Shown here: positions 1-6,472 of the stretch, piece by piece | Numbering within the stretch: the stretch's first letter is position 1 | How the letters are laid out: every line of letters starts with the position of its first letter | Source of the DNA: an uncultured Burkholderiales bacterium | GTDB lineage: Bacteria; Pseudomonadota; Gammaproteobacteria; Burkholderiales; Burkholderiaceae_C | Direction of reading: 5' to 3' | Length of the DNA: 6,978 nt | Assembly: GCA_903856995.1 (NCBI GenBank) | Contig: CAIODK010000292.1 | Coordinates: 1 to 6,978 of the forward strand | Position numbers and translations under genes: made by a program | The notes under the pieces: generated by a model | What the model saw: the letters and a program-made list of their open reading frames with translations, nothing else | Databases searched by the model: none | Told to the model about the DNA's origin: nothing

Positions 1-502
1 CATGGGTGTTGATGCGTTGACGTGCGGCTTGCAATTTCGGCAGCGTGGATGGGATGAACTGTTGGCCTCCAAAGCCAGGGTTGACGCTCATGAGCAGCAC
101 CACGTCGAGACGATCCATCACATGGTCCATCCACTCCAAGGGAGTTGCGGGGTTAAACACCAAGCCTGCTTTACAACCGTGGTCACGGATCATTTGCAAA
201 GTGCGGTCAACATGACGACTGGCTTCGGGGTGAAAGGTGATGATGTTGGCGCCAGCCTTGGCAAACAAAGGCACCAAGGCATCTACAGGCTCGACCATCA
301 AATGCACATCAATCGGAATTTGCACATGCGGACGAATGGCTTCGCATACCAAGGGACCAATGGTGAGGTTGGGCACGTAGTGGTTGTCCATTACATCGAA
401 GTGAACCCAGTCGGCACCTGCGGCCTCGATAGCGCGAACTTCTTCACCCAAACGGGCAAAGTCGGCTGACAAAATTGAAGGGGCAATGCGGACGGTGCTC
501 AT
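1..502 (-). CDS. rpe: Ribulose-phosphate 3-epimerase, 5' part (cut by window start)
   Basis: Interconverts D-ribulose-5-phosphate and D-xylulose-5-phosphate in the cytoplasm, in the regeneration phase of the Calvin cycle and in the pentose phosphate pathway. The first 167 residues of a protein usually about 220-230 long are present; the C-terminal quarter, with the second catalytic aspartate and the phosphate-binding end of the TIM barrel, lies outside. Visible family marks are the N-terminal IAPSILSADFARLGEE, the VHFDVMDNHYVPNLTIGP block (His34, catalytic Asp36), DVHLMV (His67) and MSVNPGFGGQ near residues 138-147. The ATG at 502 overlaps the stop of the upstream phosphatase gene as ATGA, and no clear ribosome binding site precedes it, so translation is probably coupled. 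In autotrophs this gene in a cbb operon is often called cbbE. The family call is very secure; whether this is the only copy in the genome cannot be told. Confidence 0.96.
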   Translation of the reverse strand, partial: MSTVRIAPSILSADFARLGEEVRAIEAAGADWVHFDVMDNHYVPNLTIGPLVCEAIRPHVQIPIDVHLMVEPVDALVPLFAKAGANIITFHPEASRHVDRTLQMIRDHGCKAGLVFNPATPLEWMDHVMDRLDVVLLMSVNPGFGGQQFIPSTLPKLQAARQRINTH

Positions 503-1224
503 GCTGCAGCTTTCAGGGAAGTGGTGTGCCATTCATGCAGTTGCGCAACGCCCACGCCTTCTAGGTTGGGCAGAATGCGCAAGGCACCGGTGAAATCGTG
601 GGTGGCGGTAAAGTCGTTCGGGGTGATCACGGTAGGCAAGCCCGTTGCCAAGGCGGCACGCAAACCATTTTCAGAATCTTCAAACGCCATGCAGGTCTGT
701 GCCGCAAAGCCCAAGCGCGACAGAGTTTGGCTATAGACCATGGGGTCTGGTTTTTTACGCGGCGCAGTGGATGCGTCTTCAATGACCAAAAAGTACTGCT
801 GCCAATCTGGGCCAATAGCTTTGCGCAGCAAGGCGCTGATATTCACAGGCGATGTAGTTGTAGCAATCGCCAATTGCAAACCTGAAGCACTGGCTTGCGA
901 CAGCAAAGCCAACACGCCGGGGCGCATCTTTACCGCTCCATCTTGCACCGCTTGCTCGTAAGCCGCTGTTTTAATGTCGTGCAAACGGTCAATGGTTTCT
1001 TGCATGCCCGCGCCGCTGATATCTTTGACACCGCCCAACTCGGTTTGCCAGTAGGCCTTGATGCGCTCTTTACCGCCGGAAATGCCCAGCAAGCGGGTGT
1101 AGAGCGGTACGTCCCAGCGCCAATCCAGTCCAAACTCGGCAAACGCGTGGTTAAACGCTGCCAAATGGGCCATTTCGGTATCGGCTAGCGTGCCATCCAC
1201 GTCGAATATCAGGGCTTTGAGCAT
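499..1224 (-). CDS. cbbY: CbbY-type HAD phosphatase (xylulose-1,5-bisphosphate phosphatase)
   Basis: A 241-residue HAD-superfamily hydrolase of the CbbY branch. Characterised CbbY proteins dephosphorylate xylulose-1,5-bisphosphate, a Rubisco misfire product that blocks the active site, to xylulose-5-phosphate, which the neighbouring epimerase can use. Motif I is FDVDGTLADTE (nucleophile Asp8, acid/base Asp10), the cap region carries WRWD and a GGKERI segment (residues 36-55) typical of CbbY, motif II is ATTTS (121-125), motif III lysine is in RKKPDP (156-161), and motif IV is FEDSENG (181-187). The ATG at 1224 has a GGAG sequence eight bases upstream. The stop overlaps the rpe start by four bases. 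Phosphoglycolate phosphatase (gph), which often precedes rpe, was considered, but the cap sequence and the CbbQ/CbbO neighbourhood favour CbbY. Substrate is inferred from family and context. Confidence 0.9.
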   Translation of the reverse strand: MLKALIFDVDGTLADTEMAHLAAFNHAFAEFGLDWRWDVPLYTRLLGISGGKERIKAYWQTELGGVKDISGAGMQETIDRLHDIKTAAYEQAVQDGAVKMRPGVLALLSQASASGLQLAIATTTSPVNISALLRKAIGPDWQQYFLVIEDASTAPRKKPDPMVYSQTLSRLGFAAQTCMAFEDSENGLRAALATGLPTVITPNDFTATHDFTGALRILPNLEGVGVAQLHEWHTTSLKAAA

Positions 1225-1329
1225 GTCGGAGTCTCCACTTTTGTTTTCTGTGACCCGACTTTAAAAAATTAATACGATAAGGTAAATTAAATGTTCTTTA
1301 GGCCTTAGTTCATTAATTGCTTAACTATG
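1225..1329 (-). promoter_or_regulatory. AT-rich gap before cbbY, candidate promoter/regulator region
   Basis: The part from about 1261 to 1335 is strikingly AT-rich compared with the surrounding coding DNA, and it lies directly upstream of a gene with a good ribosome binding site. It holds an imperfect inverted repeat: CATTAATT at 1311-1318 against AATTAAATG at 1285-1293 (one extra A), enclosing an AGGCCT palindrome at 1300-1305, and GTTC occurs at 1293-1296 and again at 1308-1311. TTA/TAA-rich half-sites of this sort resemble LysR-type binding sites, and CbbR, the usual cbb regulator, is of that family. No -35/-10 pair with a good match to the sigma-70 consensus was found, so a promoter is inferred from composition and position only. 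Confidence 0.35.
1233..1236 (-). promoter_or_regulatory. Ribosome binding site of cbbY
   Basis: GGAG on the minus strand, eight bases before the ATG at 1224. It is the clearest Shine-Dalgarno sequence among the gene starts in this window; the other starts rely on overlap with the preceding gene or have no good match. This fits cbbY being the first gene of a new translational (perhaps transcriptional) unit after the 137-base gap. Confidence 0.6.
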
Positions 1330-1359
1330 AAATAAAAGGCTCGCACACCCTCTGGTGGC
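1330..1359 (-). terminator. Possible weak terminator after sulP
   Basis: Starting three bases after the SulP stop codon, the minus strand can form a short hairpin: GCCACC (1359-1354), a four-base loop AGAG, and GGTG-T-GC (1349-1343) with a single bulged T. A T-rich run CCTTTTATTT follows five bases later or less. The stem is only six pairs and imperfect, so this may just slow or partly stop transcription. Its position at the end of the MBL-sulP pair and before the AT-rich gap is what makes it worth listing. Confidence 0.3.
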
Positions 1360-1361
1360 GG

Positions 1362-3095
1362 TCAAACTCTGCTCAGAAATGTCACAGCTTGGTGATGACT
1401 TAAAAACACCTGCCCGCTTAAATGCTGCAGTAGTTGACTGCGATTGAGTCGATCCATCACCGGTCCCTTGACCTCTGACAGATGCAACTGCACCCCCGAT
1501 GCAGCCAGGCGCGCATGGATAGACTCCAAACTCTCGAGGGCGCTGGCATCAATATCGTTCACAGCAGTGCACTGCAAGATCACATGACGCACGCTTGGAT
1601 GGGCTGCAACTTGGGTAGCGATGTAATCCTCTAGCACGCGGGTGTTAGCAAAGTAGAGGCTTTCGTCCACTCGCACCCCCAGCAGTTGCGGGTGAGTTTG
1701 TACAGCGTGGCGCTGCACATTGCGATAGTGCTCAGTGCCAGGCACTTGCCCCACTGTTGCAATATGGGGTCGACTGGTGCGATAGAGCAAAGTTAACAGC
1801 GATAACAGCACGCCGGCGGGCAACCCAACTTCAACACCCATGGCCAAGGTCAATACAAAGGTCAGGGTCAAGGCTGCGAAATCAGCACGGGCGTAATTCC
1901 ACGTCCGTGCGAAGGCAGAGAAATCAACCAAAGTCAACACGGCCACCATGATGGTGGCGGCCAAGGTGGCTTGTGGCAAGTGGTAGAGCGCAGGCGTCAA
2001 ATACAACGCGGCCAAGGCCAAGCCAACCGCAGTCAAGATGCCTGCAGCGGGCGTGCGTGCGCCGGCATCAAAATTCACCACCGAACGTGAAAATCCCCCC
2101 GTGACAGGAAAACCGCCCGTCAAACCAGCACCCAAGTTGCTCAAGCCCAAAGCACGTAGCTCAGCATCGGGGTCAATGCGCTCACGCCGGCGCGCGGCCA
2201 AGGATTGCCCCACCGAAACAGACTCAACAAAACCCACCAAAGAAATCAACACAGCGGGCAACCATAAATCGCGCACCATGGCACTGCTGCTGGCATCCCA
2301 ACTCGGCCACGCGACTAAAGGCAAGCCCGAAGGCACATGCCCCACCACTTTCATGCCTTGCGCGGCCAAGTCAAAAACCCAACTCAAAGCCATGCTCAGC
2401 ACCAGCGCGAGCACAGGCGCCGACTTGGCGGCCATGTCGGCCGCACGTGCCGACAACCCAAAGTGCTGCAACATGGGCTTGACTCGGCGACGCGCCCACA
2501 ACAAAAACACCAACATGCCCAGGCCCATCATGAGCGTGGGCGCATGCACATGACCCAAATGCTGAGGCAGTTCTAACGTGATCTCCCACAACGTACTACC
2601 GCGCAAGGGCACACCCAACACATGTTTGAGTTGGCTGGCGGCAATCAGCAAACCCGAGGCAGACACAAAACCAGAAATGACAGGATGGCTTAGAAAGTTA
2701 GCGACAAAACCCAAACGAACAGCCCCCATCAGCAGCATGAAGACTCCGCTGAGCAAAGCCAGCCACACCGCCGCTTGCGCATAAGAAGCGCTGCCTTGTG
2801 TAGCCACTGCACCGATGGCAGCGGCTGTCATCAATGAGGTCACGGCGGCAGGCCCCACCGCGAGAGTGTTGCTGCTGCCCATCAAGGCATACAACACCAG
2901 CGGGGCCATACTGGCATAGAGCCCCGCTTGGGGTGGCACACCGGCCAACAAAGCATAGGCCAAGCTTTGCGGGATCAGCATCAAGGTGACGATGGCAGCG
3001 GCCAAACCGTCAGCAGCCAAGTGCTCGCTCCGGTAGTGGCGCGACCAGCTCAGGATGGGAAACCAGCGCTCAGGCTGCACCCCCAAAAATCTCAT
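1362..3095 (-). CDS. SulP (SLC26-type) anion transporter with STAS domain
   Basis: A 577-residue inner-membrane protein of the SulP family, which moves sulfate, bicarbonate or other oxyanions, usually driven by proton or sodium gradients. The N-terminal part has the family opening LAADGLAAAIVTLMLIPQ (residues 26-43), followed by many hydrophobic segments to about residue 438, including the conserved GGFPVTGGFSRSVVN block (327-341). A cytoplasmic STAS domain spans roughly 459-577, with the NDIDASALESLE loop at 513-524. Length is normal for a full SulP with STAS. The ATG at 3095 overlaps the stop of the MBL gene as ATGA, so the two are very likely co-translated. Substrate cannot be read from the sequence: the persulfide dioxygenase-like partner suggests a sulfur oxyanion, while the cbb surroundings and the existence of SulP bicarbonate carriers such as cyanobacterial BicA suggest bicarbonate. 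Confidence 0.93.
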   Translation of the reverse strand: MRFLGVQPERWFPILSWSRHYRSEHLAADGLAAAIVTLMLIPQSLAYALLAGVPPQAGLYASMAPLVLYALMGSSNTLAVGPAAVTSLMTAAAIGAVATQGSASYAQAAVWLALLSGVFMLLMGAVRLGFVANFLSHPVISGFVSASGLLIAASQLKHVLGVPLRGSTLWEITLELPQHLGHVHAPTLMMGLGMLVFLLWARRRVKPMLQHFGLSARAADMAAKSAPVLALVLSMALSWVFDLAAQGMKVVGHVPSGLPLVAWPSWDASSSAMVRDLWLPAVLISLVGFVESVSVGQSLAARRRERIDPDAELRALGLSNLGAGLTGGFPVTGGFSRSVVNFDAGARTPAAGILTAVGLALAALYLTPALYHLPQATLAATIMVAVLTLVDFSAFARTWNYARADFAALTLTFVLTLAMGVEVGLPAGVLLSLLTLLYRTSRPHIATVGQVPGTEHYRNVQRHAVQTHPQLLGVRVDESLYFANTRVLEDYIATQVAAHPSVRHVILQCTAVNDIDASALESLESIHARLAASGVQLHLSEVKGPVMDRLNRSQLLQHLSGQVFLSHHQAVTFLSRV

Positions 3096-3970
3096 ATCGC
3101 GTTCACTGGAATTTTCAGATACGTCATGCCGTTGTCTTCGGCGGGCGGCATTTGTCCCGCACGCATGTTCACCTGCACCGAGGGCAAGATGAGCACAGGC
3201 ATGGACAAGGTGGCGTCGCGTGTTTCACGCATGGTCACGAACTCTTCTTGCGTCACACCCGCATGCACATGAATATTGGCTCGTTTTTGCTCAGCCACCG
3301 TGGTGACACAAGTAGGTTCACGTCCATTGGGCGGATAGTCGTGGCACATGTAAAGCACCGTGTCGTCACTCAGGCTCAGCACCTTGGCGATGGACTCATA
3401 CAAGATGCGTGCGCTGCCGCCAGGAAAGTCGCAACGCGCTGTGCCGTAATCAGGCATGAACAAGGTGTCACCCACAAAAGCAACTTGACGGGCGGGCTGC
3501 ACACGCGTGTCACGCACCACATACGTCATGCATGCGGGGGTGTGCCCTGGCGTGTGCATGGCTTGCAATTGCAAATTCCCCACATGGAGGCTGTCGCCAT
3601 CGTTGAGCAAGCGGTCGAACTGGCTGCCATCTCGCGCAAACTCACTGCCTGCGTTGAACAATTTGCCAAACACGTTTTGCACCGTGGTGATGTGTGAGCC
3701 AATGGCCAGCTGCCCACCCAGTTGCTTTTGCAGATAAGGTGCAGCCGACAAGTGATCTGCATGTACATGGGTTTCTAGCAACCATTGAACCGTCAGACCG
3801 AGTTCACGCACGCGCGCAATCAGTGCATCAGCACTGGTAGTTTGGGTGCGACCCGATTTAGGGTCGTAATCCAACACGCTGTCGATCAACGCGCACTGAT
3901 GAGTTTCGCTGTCCCACACGATGTGGCTGAAGGTGAAAGTGGCTGGATCAAAAAAGTATTCGATGTGCAT
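3092..3970 (-). CDS. MBL-fold hydrolase, persulfide dioxygenase-like (Blh/ETHE1 group)
   Basis: A 292-residue metallo-beta-lactamase-fold protein. Persulfide dioxygenases of this group use one non-heme iron to oxidise glutathione persulfide with O2 to sulfite and glutathione, in the cytoplasm. Metal-binding motifs are complete: THVHADH (His68, His70, Asp72, His73), HTPGHT (His143), GDTLF (Asp168) and MCHDY (His210). The segment YGTARCDFPGGSA (175-187) matches the persulfide dioxygenase signature rather than typical glyoxalase II. The C-terminal LPSVQVNMRAGQMPPAEDNG stretch (262-281) is characteristic of the Blh-like branch. An in-frame stop lies four codons before the ATG at 3970, so the start cannot be far upstream; no good ribosome binding site is visible there. 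The stop overlaps the SulP start by four bases. There is no signal peptide. Fold is certain; the exact substrate is inferred from family motifs. Confidence 0.88.
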   Translation of the reverse strand: MHIEYFFDPATFTFSHIVWDSETHQCALIDSVLDYDPKSGRTQTTSADALIARVRELGLTVQWLLETHVHADHLSAAPYLQKQLGGQLAIGSHITTVQNVFGKLFNAGSEFARDGSQFDRLLNDGDSLHVGNLQLQAMHTPGHTPACMTYVVRDTRVQPARQVAFVGDTLFMPDYGTARCDFPGGSARILYESIAKVLSLSDDTVLYMCHDYPPNGREPTCVTTVAEQKRANIHVHAGVTQEEFVTMRETRDATLSMPVLILPSVQVNMRAGQMPPAEDNGMTYLKIPVNAI

Positions 3971-3979
3971 ACAAAGGTC

Positions 3980-3989
3980 AATCTAGATT
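3980..3989. promoter_or_regulatory. 10-bp perfect palindrome before the MBL gene, possible operator
   Basis: AATCTAGATT is a perfect ten-base palindrome ending ten bases before the MBL start codon. Persulfide dioxygenase genes are commonly controlled by sulfur-sensing repressors that bind symmetric sites near the promoter, so an operator is conceivable. The palindrome is short and AT-rich and could be chance; no regulator gene is present in the window. Confidence 0.2.
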
Positions 3990-4050
3990 TGCAATGACTC
4001 ATTTTCTACTCACCGCAAGGCATCAGGCTTGATCCATCGCAAGCGCGACC

Positions 4051-4069
4051 AGGCCCTGCCCACGGGCCT
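4051..4069 (-). other. Hairpin in the cbbO-MBL gap
   Basis: AGGCCC at 4051-4056 and GGGCCT at 4064-4069 form a perfect six-pair GC-rich stem with a seven-base loop, starting about a dozen bases after the cbbO stop codon. There is no run of T after it on either strand, so it is not a standard Rho-independent terminator. It could protect the 3' end of a processed cbbQO transcript or partly reduce read-through. The rest of the 111-base gap (3971-4081) shows no convincing promoter and no small gene. Confidence 0.35.
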
Positions 4070-4081
4070 TGAAACCATGAA

Positions 4082-6472
4082 TCAACGGGTCAGCTTGAAG
4101 AACAAACTGGCCAAAGTTTCTGGCAGTTGGGCCATGCGGTCGACCAAGGTGCAGTGGTCACCAAACACATGGCGCACACTCGCTTCGTGCGCTGGATGCA
4201 ACTGGATGCACCATACAAAGACGCCTTGGGATTGCAAGCTGTGTACCACTTGGCGAGCATCGTGCATCAAGTAGTTCGGATCCGTCACGTCGACGTCAGA
4301 GGGTTCGCCATCGGTGAGTACCAACAAAATTTTCTTGGTGCTTTTGCGCTTGATCAAGGTCCGCGCGGCATGGCGAATGGCCACGCCCATGCGAGTGGAG
4401 TAAGCGGGCTCCAGCGCAGCCAATCTGGCCTTGACAGGGTCTGCCCACGGCTCTTCAAAACCTTTGATGTGCATGTAGCGCACATCGTGTCGAGTGTTGG
4501 AATGAAAACCACCAATGGCCAAAGCGTCGCCCAACTGGTGCAAAGCCCACGCCAGCAAAGCCACCGACTCTTGGCTAATTTGCAAAACGGTTTGGTCCGA
4601 GCCCGGCGCTTTTTCATTCAGCGACGCCGACAAATCCATCACCAGTTGCACACTCACATCACGCTCAACAGGTTTGATATGTTGCTCCACGCGGTGACTG
4701 GGTGTGTGGCCCGTTTTCAGGTCGATGTGCGCGGCCAAGGCCACATCCAAGTCCAGCTCACTGCCATTTTCCAAATGCCGCTCGCGGGTGCGGCCTTGGG
4801 GTTTGAGTTGATCCAGCAAACGTTGCAGACGTTTGGACAGAGCGGCATGACGCAGCAACAACTGGTCAATGTCTGACGCATGGCCGGGTGGGTGTAGGTA
4901 TTCAAACACCCTCACCCAGTCGGGGCGCTCACTGCCAGCCAAATAATCCCACTCGGGGTAGAGCTGCGGCGGCAAACTATGGAGCTCTTCATCATCCACA
5001 CGTGTGGGGCTAGGTGCGGTGTCTTCTTCGTCACCGTCTTCAATGAATTGCCAAAGGTGTCTGTTGTCGTCACGCCAGTCCACTTGCGTGTGTTCAAAAT
5101 GCACTTGCGCCTGCGCATCACTGGGGCGGCGTGTGCGGGCCACAAACTGCAGCGCCAACTGTGCCACTTGGGCCGTGCGTACTTGCCCCGTGACAACGCC
5201 CTGCTCGGTATCCGTGCCCTGCCCTTGCCCATCGACCAAGGCCATGAAACGATCACGCCACTCGCGCAGTTGCGGGTCTTGCACCTCAAAGCGTTCATCC
5301 AACACGCTACGGCTCCACACACTGAGGCGGTGCAGCACACAGGCGTGTGTGGCCTCGTTGCAACCGCCCTCTTGCACGGGTGGGTACAGTGCCAGCAAGC
5401 TGTGTCGTAGGCCAGGCCAAGTACGCATCAAAAGCCAATCGATGCGCGTGTCTTCAAACCACTCCACCGCTAGCCTCTGCATCGGACTCCAGTTGTCGGC
5501 AATGCAGGGCGTGGACCAACGAATGTGTCCGGCCATGTGCATCACCATGAGGCGGTAACGATCTAAAGCGCTGACCCCAGCCTGTCCATCCAATACATCT
5601 GGCAAGCCCATGGCATAGCTGGGCCCTTTGTCGGAAGATTCCAGCAATAAGCAAGGTAAGACCGACACTGCCTGCACCCCGTGCTCTGCACTCACTTGTG
5701 CGGTGGGCAGGGGCAGCAAATGCGCTTGGAATTGCCACATGGCTTGCAGGCTCAGGCTTAACGTGCGCTCGACATCACGCAACAAAATGCCGTGGCGTTC
5801 ACGCTGCAACACAGCCAAACTATCTGGGCTACGTAAGGCAAAGTAGTCTTCTTGTTGTGGTGGGTGGTGCGCATACGCACGAGCTCCAAAATCCACCCAC
5901 GCTTGCCAGCCTGACAAGGACAGTGTTTGCAACAGTCGCGGGGCTTGCAAGAGCAACTCCGGCAAACCCGCGCTGGGCAAGGTGGCTTGTCGGCCATGGA
6001 TAGATCCGGTGGTGCGATCCATGAAATGACCCACCGTGTGCAAATACGCTTGCAGCACAGACAAACCACCCAAACGCTGGGCCACAGGCCCCAAGCTGGT
6101 GAGTAAGTGAGCCATCGCAGCACTGTTGGGCGACTTGTTCATGCGCAGCAACAAGGCCATCACAACCTCGAAGGCTTGCTCCGCATCGCTCTCGCCCAAA
6201 GCTTCCACCACTTCGGGCCAATAGGTCAGCCATGCCAGCACAGGAGCCGCACCACGGCCGAGTTTGCCCAGCTGACGACCACCCTGCCAAAAGGCCTGCA
6301 AAGAGGACGGGCTCAGACGCGCAATGGCTTCGTGTGCGCAGGCTTCAAACACAGGACGCACGGCGGGCAAAGCACAGTCCAAGGCTTGCCACCCCGCCAA
6401 CACTTGGGGGTCATGTGCCCAAGGAGAGTTGGGATTGGGGGTGGGGTCAGCCCCAGCAGGCATCGATGGCAT
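4082..6472 (-). CDS. cbbO: CbbO, VWA-domain subunit of the CbbQO Rubisco activase
   Basis: CbbO is the substrate adaptor of the CbbQO motor: one CbbO binds a CbbQ hexamer, and its von Willebrand A domain docks on Rubisco so that ATP hydrolysis can expel inhibitory sugar phosphates. The long N-terminal region is mostly helical and poorly conserved. An acidic stretch (IEDGDEEDTAPSP) precedes a YPEWD motif shared with NorD-type proteins. The VWA domain spans about the last 190 residues, with an intact metal site: DLSAS (Asp613, Ser615, Ser617), Thr693 in YSTR, and LTDGE (Asp721). Start: the ATG at 6472 gives 796 residues and overlaps cbbQ by 26 bases; an ATG at 6463 is equally possible. A TTG at 6550 would extend the frame but only by translating cbbQ sequence out of frame. 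NorD is the main alternative; it is usually shorter, and the neighbours favour CbbO. Confidence 0.88.
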   Translation of the reverse strand: MPSMPAGADPTPNPNSPWAHDPQVLAGWQALDCALPAVRPVFEACAHEAIARLSPSSLQAFWQGGRQLGKLGRGAAPVLAWLTYWPEVVEALGESDAEQAFEVVMALLLRMNKSPNSAAMAHLLTSLGPVAQRLGGLSVLQAYLHTVGHFMDRTTGSIHGRQATLPSAGLPELLLQAPRLLQTLSLSGWQAWVDFGARAYAHHPPQQEDYFALRSPDSLAVLQRERHGILLRDVERTLSLSLQAMWQFQAHLLPLPTAQVSAEHGVQAVSVLPCLLLESSDKGPSYAMGLPDVLDGQAGVSALDRYRLMVMHMAGHIRWSTPCIADNWSPMQRLAVEWFEDTRIDWLLMRTWPGLRHSLLALYPPVQEGGCNEATHACVLHRLSVWSRSVLDERFEVQDPQLREWRDRFMALVDGQGQGTDTEQGVVTGQVRTAQVAQLALQFVARTRRPSDAQAQVHFEHTQVDWRDDNRHLWQFIEDGDEEDTAPSPTRVDDEELHSLPPQLYPEWDYLAGSERPDWVRVFEYLHPPGHASDIDQLLLRHAALSKRLQRLLDQLKPQGRTRERHLENGSELDLDVALAAHIDLKTGHTPSHRVEQHIKPVERDVSVQLVMDLSASLNEKAPGSDQTVLQISQESVALLAWALHQLGDALAIGGFHSNTRHDVRYMHIKGFEEPWADPVKARLAALEPAYSTRMGVAIRHAARTLIKRKSTKKILLVLTDGEPSDVDVTDPNYLMHDARQVVHSLQSQGVFVWCIQLHPAHEASVRHVFGDHCTLVDRMAQLPETLASLFFKLTR

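Noticed and set aside
2..469. Plus-strand open frame of 155 codons opposite the epimerase
   Set aside because: It is an antisense shadow of a highly conserved gene; its translation shows no recognisable domain.
3092..3970. Beta-lactamase or glyoxalase II
   Set aside because: No signal peptide, and the DFPGG segment and C-terminal block fit persulfide dioxygenase-type proteins better.
3953..3981. Sigma-70-like pair TTGACC (3976-3981) and TACTTT (3953-3958), 17 bases apart on the minus strand
   Set aside because: Transcription would begin inside the MBL gene and lose its start codon, although the N terminus from 3970 looks like the normal one for the family; the -10 match is also poor.
4127..4876. 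Plus-strand open frame of 249 codons opposite cbbO
   Set aside because: The opposite strand encodes the conserved VWA domain with an intact metal site; the plus-strand product is low-information and has no family features.
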